Positions 1 to 10,639 of a stretch of DNA of 64,000 bases are shown piece after piece; the stretch's first letter is position 1; each line of letters begins with the position of its first letter. This stretch comes from Eupeodes corollae. Its lineage: Eukaryota; Arthropoda; Insecta; Diptera; Syrphidae. The position numbers were made by a program, and so were the translations under genes. The notes under the pieces are model-generated. The model was not told where the DNA came from. It saw only the letters and a list, made by a program, of their open reading frames with translations, and made no database searches. The DNA is taken from positions 71,020,946 to 71,084,945 of the forward strand of contig NC_079147.1 in the NCBI RefSeq assembly GCF_945859685.1, in the 5' to 3' direction.

Positions 1-1151
1 ACCACTGCGTAAGCTCTTTTATCTGTCCTACTCCTCAGGTCTCTGATCGACCGGATGGAAAACCGCGTTTTTCCAGCCTATTCCCAAAAAAGTCGAATCT
101 TCCTCACCGTCTAATTACCGACCGATTGCACTTACGTCCATTCTTTCCGAGGTCATGGAAACGCTGATTAACTATCAGCTTATGCAATATCTTGAGGAAC
201 AGAAGCTTCTTAATGACTGGCATTACGGCTTTCGTAGCAATAGGTCCAATTGTGATCTCATGGTTTACCTCACCAAACAGTGGAGCAAATCTTTACACCG
301 TTTTGGAGAAAGGAAAGTTATTGCACTTCATATTTCAAAGCCATTTGACAAAAGTATGGCATCTTGCTCTCTTATCGAAAATGCGTATTTTCGGTATTGA
401 CGAATCTCTTCTTCGTTGGATTAGAAATTTTCTTTCGAACTGTTCAATACAAGTTGTTTTCTACGGATTCAAGTCTGAAACCAATAAAGTAATAGCTGGT
501 GTGCCCCAGGGCTCCGTTTTGTCTCCGACCCTCTTGCTCATTTTTATAAATGATATCCTGTCTGCTACTTCTAATCCTATACATTGTTTCGCTGACGATA
601 GCACTCTTAGCTTTTCAAATTCGTTTCCAGATACACAAACATCCTCTTCGGATGTGGAACTGTATCGGAAAAAAACATGATTGGTTTATTAAATTCCGAC
701 CTACACCAGAATGTAGAATTTAATGCTTCGCAAACCCAATACTGTCTTGTATCGTTAAAGGGAGATAAACTCTCTTTGCGACTGTCTATGAGTGGAACTT
801 GTATTAACGAAACGGAAAATCTCGATATCCTCGGAATGTGCATCAGCAACCTTCTTTTGTGGAGCGATCACATACGCGATGTCGACAAAAATTCGGCAAG
901 ATGTCTAGGTTTTTTCAGACGTTGCAAGAAATTGTTCTTTCCGTCTGATCTGGCTACAATCTACAAAACATATATACATACGTCCGAAACTTAAATATAT
1001 AACTCTCATCTCTGGGCTGGTGCTCCAGTAACTTATTTAAGCCTCTTGGACAGTATTCAAAAATGTGTTTTTAAAATGATTGGTGACATTAACATCATCA
1101 ACTCGTTTACGTCACTCGAACATCGGCGCAAGGTTTCTTGCCTTACCCTGA
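1..1151 (+). pseudogene. LINE reverse-transcriptase remnant, first part (family A)
   Basis: Translated pieces in shifting frames match a non-LTR reverse transcriptase. About 155-400 gives finger/palm sequence (HYGFRSNRSNCDLM). About 400-680 gives GVPQGSVLSPT and the catalytic FADDSTLSFS block. About 680-1150 gives the thumb and C-terminal part, including FFPSDLATIYKTYI, NSHLWAGAP and a partial FKMIGD..TSLEHRRKVSCL. Several frameshifts and stops mean it cannot make protein. It runs off the left edge of the window. The reading breaks at about 1151, where Helentron-like repeat DNA begins, and appears to resume near 3520. Other remnants of this family lie at 28525-28770 and 36430-37105 on the minus strand. 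Clade is uncertain (Jockey/CR1 group). Confidence 0.8.
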
Positions 1152-1889
1152 AAACTGTGGTTAACCCTAAATATCTCACGAACCAATGACGCTAAAGACT
1201 TGAACTAAATTTTATAATAATATTGTAACCTGATACCAATTAGGTATATTTTTGGAAAGAAATCCAATTTACGGTTTTTTATAAATCAAAAAACTGAGAA
1301 AAATGTGCCACCTTTTTAAAAACATTGAGATTATGGCTTCCAACTAATTTTGTCTTATAAGAAATATTTTTTTTAACATCGTATTGATAATTTTTTTTAC
1401 TAAAAATAAAAACCTAAAAACAAACATTACTTAAAATTGGTAAAAATTTACTTTCGACTCAAATAGCTTTTCAAGAATTTGAAATATTGTCTTCAAACGT
1501 TTTTTATTTCACAGAAAATATTGTTTTTTCATACAAACATAAAATCTACAATAAATAGTCCTCAAATTTGATAAAAATTGATGTTCCGTTCTTGATTTCT
1601 CGTTAAAAATAGAAGATATTGACTTTAAATTAATTTAATTTATCCAACTTGTATTTGTTTATATAAGAAATAAAAACTTTAAAGAAAACTTAAATTGTTA
1701 AAAATTAGGTTTCGACTAAAAATTTCGGTCACAAAAATAGATTTCGAGATCAAACTATTTAAATTTTTAAGAATAATTAAACTGACAACTTTTTTAACAA
1801 AATACAAAAATTTACAAACTTTTAAACAAGACAAATTGACAGACGGGAAATGAAGTTATCAGTGTAGGTCACATCCCAGCCTCTTTTTC
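1152..1889 (+). mobile_element. Helentron/DINE-1-like element, copy 1 (5'-truncated)
   Basis: Begins inside the conserved 5' block (GTGGTTAACCCTAAATATCT), shared with the copies at 33569 and 12700-14318. It runs through AT-rich monomer-like sequence to the family's 3' end (ACAGACGGG, GAAGTTATCAGTGT, CATCCCAGCCTCTTTTT). The first about 300 bases of the family are missing. Non-coding. The family is described under 12700-14318. Confidence 0.7.
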
Positions 1890-3519
1890 TAAGATAATTT
1901 AGCACAGAATGAAATCATTTTAATGTCAATACCTTAATATATTCACGAGATACCGATAATTGGACATTCATTTTTAATAATTTGCGTACTAAATTTTGTA
2001 GATCATAATTTTTATGAAAAAAACTGACTGTTGGTTTTCTTTAGAAAATTTAGGAAAATTTCATTCCAAAATTACTTTATACCCAGCTGCTGTCACTTTT
2101 GATGTTACAACCTCGAGCTCAACTGTTCCATAATAACTGACTACTCCCCATAACATGACACATCCTTCACGACTATGATGGCGCTTTAAAAATGTTTTTT
2201 CTTTTCTTAAGTCGTGAAAAGAGAAGTTGAACCCATCAGGGTGTTGTTGCTGTTTTCTTACCTCCCTTCATGTTTTTGCCGTATGCATCTTTATTTTTCA
2301 AGTAAGAATAAACTACATTTAAACTTCGGACAACTTTGTCAGCTATTCCACTTTCAGTTAGGCCTTGGTCTCTAAGTAAATCGATTTTAGCTTTTTCAAC
2401 ACTGTTAAGACACGTAGATCTACCCATTTTTCTTAAAATTTGAAATCAAGAATTAAATTTTACTGAAAACTCTGAAATCGTTAGTTTCAAGCACTCCAAA
2501 AAACTTATAAACAACGAAGAAAATGGCTTTGTACCTATTCAGTTGACTAAAAAACTCCTACTTTGCAAGTGGTTAAAGAAAAACTCACGGTTGTTTTTGG
2601 ATAATTCTTTCGGAATTAACTGCTTAACATCTTAAGGCAATAGTTAGCATCAACGGATGGCATAATAACCATCACTGTTTGGAAAAAATGGATAAAGTAT
2701 ATTAAAAATTGTTTGTGCGTAAAATATTCAAGGTGACAACTATTTTTTCATTTTTTTTAATTTATAATAAAACGTTAGTTGAATTTTTTTTCAAAATTTT
2801 ATATTTTATTATCAAAAAATGTCTTCTTTGTTTTCATTCTGAACGTGTAAGTCTTTTCATTTATAGGTTTTCAAGTATTTTTTAGGTTTGTTAAAAAACT
2901 AAAAAAAAAACAATTAGTTTTGTATCACGTCACAATATATAATACAACATTAATTCAACGCTTTTAAACCCAAGTTGTGGTGTTTTCAAACCCGAAATTT
3001 GATGTTCACTATCAGCTCAAATTAAAGAACAAAAACCTTTTCAAAATATTTCTATAGTTTTTCAATACAGATATTTTAAAAACTTGATGTCTTGATTTAT
3101 TATTAGAAGTATTTTTTAACCATGGTTCACCATTTCTTCAATGTTTATGTAGAACAGAACAGGTGAAGACATAACCCTAATCACCATTTATGAAAAGTAA
3201 ATGAAATACTAAAAATATTGGATATGAAAATTGAAATTTTTTACTGAAGTTAAATTCCGAATAAGGTCACCAAAAGCCTTTGGAAAATTATAAATTTATT
3301 ACCAGTAATAACATAGTTATAGATTTATTCCAAACTATGCTTAACTTTAAGTGTTTAGGTTTTCTCCGGCGGCGATGCGCGAAGTTGTTTACCTTTTCTG
3401 AAATGGGTATAATTTAAAAAGATCTTATTCGTCCAAAATTTTAGTATAATTATTATAAGATTATTCTCCTACCGAAGCATTTTCTTTTTTAAAACACAGC
3501 CACATGGGTCTTATGCCTA
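1890..3519. other. Transposon-derived AT-rich DNA between the two LINE parts
   Basis: Apart from the Tc3-like remnant I see no coding sequence, RNA gene or clear terminal repeat. The stretch separates the two parts of LINE A and so is probably inserted DNA that accumulated in several steps. Confidence 0.5.
2061..2427 (-). pseudogene. Tc1/mariner (Tc3-like) transposase remnant, internally deleted
   Basis: The 2236-2427 ORF starts MGRSTCLNSVEKAKIDLLRDQ and contains LTESGIADKVVRSLNVVYSYLK. This is the Tc3-type N-terminal helix-turn-helix that binds transposon ends. Just downstream the same strand reads HPDGFNFSFHDLRKE and GCVMLWGVVSYYGT, a later part of the catalytic domain. About 100 residues between them, including the first catalytic Asp, are deleted. 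Its stop codon is at 2061-2063. No terminal inverted repeats were identified by eye. Inactive. Confidence 0.75.
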
Positions 3520-3790
3520 TTATTGTTTAATCGTTATTTTTATAAGCAATGCTGTAGCGAAATAGCCAGTAACATTCCTCCTTTTAAACAATTAAACCGT
3601 AATACCCATACTTCTAAAAAATACTAATATTACTTCTAAACTCAATTTGGGATGTACTGATAAGTACAGCGATTCATTCCCTAACCGCACTACACGAATG
3701 TGGAATGTTCTACCAGGCTCAGTATTTTACACTCATTACAATGTTCAGACATTCAAAACCAATGTGCATCAAGTCAGAACCTCTTAAGTG
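3520..3790 (+). pseudogene. LINE reverse-transcriptase remnant, C-terminal end (family A)
   Basis: Reads FNRYFYKQCCSEIASNIPP, then after a stop YSDSFPNRTTRMWNVLPGSV and FKTNVHQVRTS. This is the typical extreme C-terminus of the RT ORF in this LINE group (hydrophobic RxxRxWNxLP motif). It picks up about where the 1-1151 remnant stops, on the same strand. The simplest reading is one old LINE copy split by about 2.4 kb of later insertions. Confidence 0.65.
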
Positions 3791-3899
3791 CACGCTCAAT
3801 ATAAAAAAGGGTTGTCCAACTACATCTTTTTCATAAACAATCTAATCGATTTTAGCTTAACAAAAAAATTATCAATTTTGTCAAATATATGTCATTATT

Positions 3900-4429
3900 A
3901 ACTTCCCATAGGATGTTATTGTAATGGGTCCTATTTGTCAAATTCAAAATTTTGACATTTCTCGATGTTTCAAGGTCCCCACAGTCGAAATAATAGATTT
4001 TTAGAAAAATGTCTGTGTCAACATTTAGTAAAATAATGATTTCATAGAAAATATTATTTTCGATATTCAGTAGTTTTTTTTTTATAAAAGTCCAACAGTC
4101 CTTTTTTTATAAGAAAATAAAATTTGCAAGAAATAGTACGCAAATTTCGTAAAAATTGATGTTCGGTTCTTGATATCTATCAAATTAATTTCATTCATCC
4201 AATTTGTTAAAATTGGTAAACATTTGATTTCGAAATCTCCTTAACAAAACTAGATTTTCAAACTAAACTATTTCATTGTATGAAAAATATTGTTGGTAAT
4301 TTTAAAATTTTAGGAATAATTCAACTGAAATTTTTGTTACTCAACACGAAAACCTACAAACTTTTAAGCAAGACTAATCGACAGACTCGATGGGAAGTTA
4401 TCAGTGTGGGTTGCATCCCAGCCTCTTTT
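3900..4429 (+). mobile_element. Helentron/DINE-1-like element, copy 2 (both ends kept, internal deletion)
   Basis: Starts with the family 5' terminus AACTTCCCATAGGATGTTAT and its GTAATGGGTCC block. It ends with ATGGGAAGTTATCAGTGTGG and CATCCCAGCCTCTTTT. Both subterminal inverted repeats (AACTTCCCAT and ATGGGAAGTT) are intact. At 530 bp it is about one third of the 12700-14318 copy, having lost the microsatellite, most of the 5' block and most monomers. Non-coding. Confidence 0.8.
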
Positions 4430-4658
4430 CTTAACTATTTTAGCAAGTATTTTAAATTTGGCTTAATTTGATTTAAAGCTAGAGGAGAGTCGATAATCTA
4501 TCCAACTTGTAGTCACCTTAACAAATTAAATGCTTTGCTACAAACGGAAACTGAAAACATTTCATCTTAGCCTTGAGCTATTAAAATAGAACGATAAGCA
4601 ATATCAAAAGTCTGTAAGGAGTACGTTATATGTATACCTTCATTTGTTTTTGTGCACT

Positions 4659-5061
4659 CTAAGCATCGTTTCACACTACATGGTTTTGACCGTACGGCAA
4701 AAAACTGACGGTGACATTTTGTTAGAGGCGCGAAGAAGAGCATATACGCTCTAATATTACAAGGCCACGGCAAAATGCCGGCCGGCGCCACACCATGTAG
4801 TAACGGTCTACTGCCACTACAATATACGGCAGCCGGACGGCGCGCGGCGCGATAAGCTTAGTGGCATACTTGACGAAATGCATGTTTTCACATCATACGA
4901 TTTTATTCGTTGCACAGAATTCGAACTAGACCTGTGAAAATGTATACTAAGCAAAGGAACCCTGCATAAACCCTATAATGTGTAATTAGCCATTGATCAG
5001 GTTTATGTCGTCCGGTTTTTTTGCTGTACTGTCGAAACCGTGTAGTGTGAAATGAGCCTTA
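4659..5061. mobile_element. MITE with about 50-bp imperfect terminal inverted repeats
   Basis: The left end reads CTAAGCATCGTTTCACACTA, then CATGGTTTTGACCGTACGGC. The right end, reverse-complemented, reads CTAAGGCTCATTTCACACTA, then CACGGTTTCGACAGTACAGC. That is roughly 42 of 50 matching. The 403-bp element has no transposase ORF. Its centre is unusually GC-rich for this window (GGCGCGCGGCGCG near 4837). A clean target duplication is not visible; the flanks GTGCACTC and GTGTACAG are a weak 8-bp candidate. Superfamily not assigned. Confidence 0.8.
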
Positions 5062-5671
5062 GTGTACAGAACAGTCATCTGATAAATTATCCCTTTCACG
5101 ACCACGGGGACACATTTGTCCCAATACAAAAAATATTAACTTAATAATAGAGGAGAGTAAGATAAATCAGGCGACAAAGTTTGATGACGGATTTGTATAG
5201 AACAGTTAAAAACAAGCATATTTTAGTATAGGAGCGGGGGTCTATCTCCCTCCGTTTAGGGTAGGGGCAATTTAAAAAAGTATGTTCGTTAATTTAAAAA
5301 AATGATTAAAAAATAACGGTAATACTTACAATTAAGTATTATACATTTTTTTAAAGCCAACATTCGGTTAGGTTGTTTTTAAATCAAGTCAAAACTATGT
5401 AGGTATATTTTAAAGAAAATTTATTTAAACTCAAAATTAAAGTGTAATTTTTTAAAACCTTAAGACTTTCTACTATTGTTTTTTTTTAGAATTCATTGCT
5501 CTTATTTATTTTTAGTCCAAAACTGAAAACTAGATGATTTTATGTCTTTTAGTTCTTAAGAAAATTTAAAATTACAAAAAAAAATCTTTAAATTAAATTA
5601 TTTTTTTCTAAATTCGGCCAGTTTTAGAACACGTCAATACGTCATTTCAAAATACCCTCAGTAACACCTGA

Positions 5672-6240
5672 CAGCAGTCAATTGAAGAACATATGATAAA
5701 ATTTAAGGGACATAATGTAATGAAACAATACATAAAGAATAAGCCTGTCAAATGAGGGTTGAAGTGTGATCAATGTCTATACAGGTAAACGAAGTTCTGG
5801 AATTGAATATGGCCTTGGTGAATCAGTTGTACTTCAGCTTACAGAAAAGACTGCACTTGTTGATAAAAAAATGAAGAGCAGAGACATTTACAACACAAGT
5901 TTTCAAGTCATCACAAATGTCAAATGCATGGATAACAAACGCGTTCATTTGTTGATCAACTTTTTGTCACCTGTGAAAAAAGATGTGGTAAGGTGCCGCC
6001 GCAAGGCTGGTTCAGCAGAGAAAATTGATATCGTTTGCCCCAAATTGTTTCGTTTTATAGCAAACATATGGGTGGAGTAGATCTCATGGATCAACGTAAG
6101 GTTTGCTACGCACTTAATCGAAGGTCAAAAATCAAGTACTACCTTCGACTAGTTTTTGATCTTTTTGACATTTCCGCAAATAACGCACACACGGTTTACA
6201 GTAAACTTCATGAGGAAACAAAATGGAAGGAAGTCTGTTG
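5672..6240 (+). pseudogene. piggyBac-family transposase remnant
   Basis: Reads QSIEEHMIKFKGHNVMKQYI, then (frame change) VYTGKRSSGIEYGLGESVVL, then KCMDNKRVHLLINFLSP and AGSAEKIDIVCPK, then after a frameshift near 6050 YSKHMGGVDLMDQRKVCYAL and IKYYLRLVFDLFDI. These are core DDE_Tnp_1_7 blocks of piggyBac-like transposases. The MDNK Asp and the HMGGVDLMD signature are present. The stretch between QLTEK and the MDNK block is shortened, and there is an in-frame stop at about 5752. Inactive. Confidence 0.85.
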
Positions 6241-6552
6241 ACCAGCCTGCAGTTCAGATAAGTTGTAGCTCAAACAAAGAGGTATTCCGACTTCAAAAAC
6301 AAGTTTGATACGAAAATCTGTAAGACGACTGTTACCCTCGAATCCGTTGCAATTTCTTAAATTTTCATTTTGAAATCTGATTTTTAGAAGCTCAATTGAT
6401 GACTTTAAATAGCTTATGGTCGTGAGAGGGACAAAAATAGCAATCACTTTGAAAAACTTTTTGTTTTGTATTACTCGTTCACCAAGAATTGTTCTAAGAT
6501 TCATTCTGTCAAAAGTTCAAAGCCAAATAAAAGAGCCAATGTGCTCTAGAAT

Positions 6553-6735
6553 TTGTCAATGCTTAATTCTAAGTTAAGTTCTTTACAAAGACATTCGATC
6601 TTTTTAATGATTTGTTTAGATATGAACACAAGATATGTAAATATAAACAGTGGAGTACCTCAGGGTAGCCGTTTAAGTATTATTCTCTTAATTTTAATTA
6701 TAATTAGTCTTCTTTCCTTACAAAAGATCATCTAA
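6553..6735 (+). pseudogene. Possible scrap of LINE reverse transcriptase
   Basis: A 60-codon ORF carries NINSGVPQGSRLS followed by a hydrophobic run, resembling RT block 4 (GVPQGS). There is no catalytic YADD/FADD downstream. The only support is this one motif. Confidence 0.3.
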
Positions 6736-7204
6736 CAACATTTTTCACAATATTTTACAAAGCCTTTCAACATACAAAATAAATAATGTATTTAATGTTT
6801 ATTTTATTTCAATGATTTCAGTTAAATACGAATGTATAAGAGAAGTTATCAAAGATATCAATCGTCACTGACATTCAATATTTATTTTTTTTCTAATAAG
6901 TTTAAAGTTTTATATTCTTTTGTTAATCTTTGTGAATCATTATGTTACATGATATTTTATTGGATTTGCACTTAATGTCCCCGCATTTGTTTATTTATTT
7001 GCTGCACCTTATCTTCTTTTATTATGTAACATTTGTTAAGATTATAAATTTTATACAATTAAGGTGCTTAAAACGTTTTGTTATTTTCTGTGAAAGACAA
7101 TAACACAACATTACACTGGGGTGTACAAGCATTTTATTATATCTAATTTTATCTCCTTTTATATTTGTAATCATTACACTCTTTAAAATGGATTGCATTA
7201 TTAC

Positions 7205-7210
7205 TTTATT
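7205..7210 (-). terminator. Candidate poly(A) signal of uridine phosphorylase gene 1
   Basis: AATAAA on the minus strand about 150 bases past the gene 1 stop codon, in AT-rich DNA. Position is plausible, but such hexamers are common at this base composition. Confidence 0.35.
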
Positions 7211-7356
7211 AAAGAGCAAAGTCAAGGCTTACAGTCATTTATAATTATTATTGTTTTTGAAACCGTTATAAAGATAAAAAATAATTTTTTGTACAATTTT
7301 CTAACATTACATTTGGTTTTACTAAAGTTGAGTACATCTAAAAAATTATTTTAACA

Positions 7357-7446
7357 TTATAAATTCAATTGTTTTTTAATAAAACGTCCAGCCATCGTCA
7401 ATGGTCTTTGTTCTAGAACTTCTTTAGGAATATTTGATTGCGTAAC
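7357..7446 (-). CDS. UPP: Gene 1 coding exon 7 (stop)
   Basis: Encodes residues 266-294, VTQSNIPKEVLEQRPLTMAG then RFIKKQLNL and TAA. The QRP..xxxFIKKxL ending matches the usual family C-terminus. Confidence 0.9.
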   Translation of the reverse strand, partial: VTQSNIPKEVLEQRPLTMAGRFIKKQLNL

Positions 7447-9834
7447 CTAGAAAGAAAAATATAAATTTAAATTTCATAGTTTGTTTAATATTGTTTAATC
7501 TGTCAACTGTACAGAGCTGTTCATTTTGAAAGGCCTGCTATTTGGGCAGCTGCCACTTTCGAAGCTGTCATCTTTTGAAATTTGGTAATTAAAACTACGC
7601 AATTCCTAAAAAACGCATTTAAATTGCTTAAGTTTACTTTAAGAACGGTAAGCATTTTGCAGCCACAGTCCGCAAAAATAATGTACTTTTGGAAGCCATT
7701 CGACTAATATTATTGTTGTTTCTTACAATTAACTTAACATTCATTGATTCTTATTAAAAATACTAGTTTTGCTCGTTTATAACTTGACATCTGTCAAAAA
7801 CCAACTAAGTAAACAAGCGTCTAAGCCAACACAATCTCTAACTACAAAATGCTTGTCTCTCTCAAAAATATGTTCAAACAAGTTACTTTAAAAACGGTTA
7901 AACTGAAAACTATCTGTAAATCTGATTACAAAATTGCACAATATTTACCTGATCACCCTTTAGTCTATCAACTAGTGTCACACAAACTTCTCCAGCTTTA
8001 ATACCAATGTGATGTGTTAACGATGAAAACATTGTTGCTTCCATTTCAATATTTCGAATACCATGATCGTGAAGTTTCCTTAAAAATGTCATTTTTTGTT
8101 CCTCGTTGTGTGAACAAATTGCACCGTCTAAACGTCCTTGACCTTTAATAGAAAACAAATTAGTGTCATATTTATTTTTATATTTCCAACAAAGCTATAC
8201 GAGTACAAATATCGATTGAGGTAATGAGACTCATACTTTTAAATATGTACTCATACTTTTAAATAACTACTCATATTTCTATGTAAGTGCAAGTAATTTG
8301 AATGCGAATCAAGTACTGAGTATTTCAAGACCAAAGTACTGATTATCATAAATACTTCGCAATGAATATATTTTTTTATTTAAATTTAAATTTGAGACTC
8401 CTTTAATCAATATAGAGCAAAGAACTCAAAAACATGACGAAATACTTCAAGAACTGTTCAAATACTTGATACTCAAATATACTCAAATGAATTTTAAAAT
8501 ACTAAAGTTTGACTATTTTGTAAGTGCTAGCACTAGAGAACTCAAGCATACACTTAAGTACCAAGTACTTAAGTACCAAGTGCTTAAGTACTTGAGAGGA
8601 CTGAAGTCCTAAAATACTGATGCAGAACTAAAAAGTTAAAGAAAAAGTACGTACCTTCATAGAAATCGTCAGTTGCCATTGTGTTGCCTAAAATCGTAGC
8701 AAATTCATCGTCTTCTTCAGCACATGCTAAAAGATTGGTGTAGACTTCTTCGTTAAATTTTGCTGGGCGACATACACGTTCTCCAAGAATTGCCTGATTG
8801 AAATTACTATATTATTTAGTTTTCACATTTTGGTTATTCCTTATCTTACCAGTTCATGTTCATTTCTAATATAGCCATTGTAAGCATCTTTGGTGACAAC
8901 TACTGTTCCAATTGGTATTCCCAATCCACCAGATGTTCCTATTCTCAAAAAAATTGGATCTTTGCATTTGGCATATATGACCAATTTTATCATTTCATGC
9001 AGAAGGATACTCATCGATGGCATTCCAATACCATGACTGGCACATAAAACGGGACCGACCTGTTTTAAAATTCATAAGTTTTGTTTTTTAAATTCATATT
9101 TTTACAAACCTTATATAATGCATAACGATGGGCTTTCTCGCATAGATCTACCAATTCTCCATTTAAGCCTAAGACTTTTTGTAAGTACTTTGCTAATTCG
9201 AACATACGGGTTTTTGTTCCACCCATGCAGACGAACTAAAAGTTTTAAATAAAATAAAATACAAAATTCTAAAACTTCTAAAAATTGTCAATTTCTTCCA
9301 ACTTTACTCCAGTTTAATTTAACTATGTACTAGATCTGTAAGTTACTATAGGACTTCATGCATCTCAAGTGCAACTACTAGTACTTCAGTACACAGATTC
9401 TTAAGTACTTGTCGAAGGACTCAACTAGTATTCTGAATTCGGCCCTTGTGACTTTAAGTAGCTACTTAAAAAAATTAAGTTTACTATCAATATTAGATTA
9501 CTGAAATACAAGTATAATTTTCCGGATTGGTACTCGTATTTGAAATTTAATTAATATATAAAGTTAACAATTTTTAGGAAGAACAAGAACTAAGCTAAAC
9601 CTAAATTATGTTAAGTAAATAGGTACCTACCTTGACATCTCCAAAATATTTTTCAAGATTTGTCGTTTTGCTGTTGATTCCAAGATGATAAAGAAAATCA
9701 GAATCTAATTTTTCCAAATGCTGATTTGGCAAATGAATTGGTCTATGGATAAATTAAAAAAAAATTAAAGAAAATTAGAAGAAAACTTTAGATAAATATT
9801 ATACACACAATGAAACTTACAGTCTGGGAGTCAT
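7357..9834 (-). CDS. UPP: Uridine phosphorylase, gene 1 (seven coding exons, 294 aa)
   Basis: Predicted to catalyse uridine + phosphate = uracil + ribose-1-phosphate in cytosolic pyrimidine salvage. Coding exons on the minus strand: 9834-9821, 9742-9631, 9235-9110, 9059-8850, 8793-8655, 8142-7949, 7446-7357. All introns are GT..AG and all junctions stay in frame; introns are 50-512 bp. Family landmarks are FGDVKFVCMGGTKTRM (residues 38-53, phosphate-binding loop and Arg), VGPVLCASHGIGMPS (85-99), IFLRIGTSGG (from 120; Arg123 and Gly-Thr contact phosphate), DDFYEGQGRLDGA (196-208; Gln202 and Arg204 expected to bind uracil) and NIEMEA (231-236; Met and Glu expected to bind ribose). Length is close to the usual about 300. 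Start: MTPRLPIHLPNQ, with a 5-codon lead exon. EMEA replaces the common EMES. A 5' UTR intron acceptor (TTGCAG) is plausible near 9885. Nothing is broken, so it is probably functional. Confidence 0.93.
7949..8142 (-). CDS. UPP: Gene 1 coding exon 6
   Basis: Encodes residues 201-265, GQGRLDGAICSHNEEQ to DRLKGDQ. Holds the uracil-binding Gln/Arg pair and the NIEMEA ribose-binding segment. It is 194 bp, identical in length to gene 2 exon 6; donor GTAAAT. Confidence 0.95.
8215..8640. repeat. AAGTACTT-type palindromic motif cluster in gene 1 intron 5
   Basis: The intron contains many variants of ACTTAAGTACCAAGTACTT, densest at 8548-8600. It starts with a 20-bp tandem unit (ACTCATACTTTTAAAT plus 4 bases) repeated about three times at 8227-8285. 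Similar clusters occur at 9320-9440, 24150-24370, 32860-33000, 49790-49890 and 59740-60060. Origin unknown. Confidence 0.6.
8655..8793 (-). CDS. UPP: Gene 1 coding exon 5
   Basis: Encodes residues 155-200, AILGERVCRPAKFN to ATDDFYE, plus one base of Gly201. It is 139 bp, the same as in gene 2; donor GTACGT. Confidence 0.93.
8850..9059 (-). CDS. UPP: Gene 1 coding exon 4
   Basis: Encodes residues 85-154, VGPVLCASHGIG through IRNEHEL. Contains LRIGTSGG with the phosphate-contacting Arg, Gly and Thr. It is 210 bp, exactly the length of its gene 2 counterpart. Confidence 0.95.
9110..9235 (-). CDS. UPP: Gene 1 coding exon 3
   Basis: Encodes residues 43-84, from FVCMGGTKTRM to HRYALYK. Carries the Gly-Gly phosphate loop and Arg52. 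Phase 0 at both ends; donor GTTTGT. Confidence 0.93.
9631..9742 (-). CDS. UPP: Gene 1 coding exon 2
   Basis: Encodes residues 6-42, ending in LEKYFGDVK just before the phosphate-binding loop. Acceptor ATCCATAG and donor GTAGGT. It ends in phase 0, as does the equivalent exon of gene 2. Confidence 0.9.
9821..9834 (-). CDS. UPP: Gene 1 coding exon 1 (start codon)
   Basis: Fourteen coding bases, ATGACTCCCAGACT, followed by donor GTAAGT. They encode MTPR and two bases of Leu5. The splice to the next exon restores CTA-CCA and the reading LPIHLPNQ, which supports this very short exon. Confidence 0.8.
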
Positions 9835-9849
9835 CGTTAAAAGAATTTA

Positions 9850-10630
9850 CTGATATCAATTCGCAGTAGTAAGGCTCTTCAACCTGCAACTAAAGTTTTA
9901 TTATATCAACTATTGTATGGTCAGTGTGCGAGTTGATAATTAAATTTATTAAATACTGTCACGTAGACATTTCCTAGAACAAATGTATATTTGTAAAAAC
10001 AATGGAAATTTAAAAAATTGCTCAATTAAACATACAGCTGCACAATTAGAATTTTGTTTGCGTCTTTTATTTAAATATCAAACTTTCGAGTACTTTTTAA
10101 TTAAAGTGCCGTTGGTATGCTTTTAAGCACGTGCAGGTTTCTCAAGAAATCCCTTTTCTTTTACTATTTACAACTCATATTTGTTTCAGCTGTTTCAACA
10201 ATATTCATAAGATGCATACAATATTTCGATCTTTAGGCTTCAAAAATCAGATTCTTGAAAAATCCTATTTGACGGTATTTACACCAAAAAAACACTTCAA
10301 ATAAATTAGAAGTTGAAAAAATTAATCGTTTATCATTCAAATCCGCTTTTTTTAACTCTATTCAATTTATGAGTTGAAGAAAAACCGGAGCTCTTGGGAA
10401 CACTAGAATATGTATTGTGAGTGTTAGGCTTTAAATCATGCAATACGATATGAATTGAACGGTTTAAAATATTTGATATTTAATTTTCAAACTTAAAAAA
10501 CAAAACTTATACAAATTTACAAATTTATTTTCATAGTGGACTTTTTTTCCAGTAATGTATTTTATATAAAAAGTATAAGGTGGAATGTTTTCTTCTTCAC
10601 TGTATTATCTTTATCGAACTTTTAAAGTCG
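9850..10630. other. Upstream region of gene 1, no gene seen
   Basis: Holds the probable 5' UTR and promoter of gene 1. I see no ORF with recognisable homology, no RNA gene and no terminal repeats. Confidence 0.5.
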
Positions 10631-10639
10631 TTTAAAAAT

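Noticed and set aside
4567..4791. 74-codon minus-strand ORF with several Cys
   Set aside because: It overlaps the left TIR and core of the MITE and has no recognisable domain.
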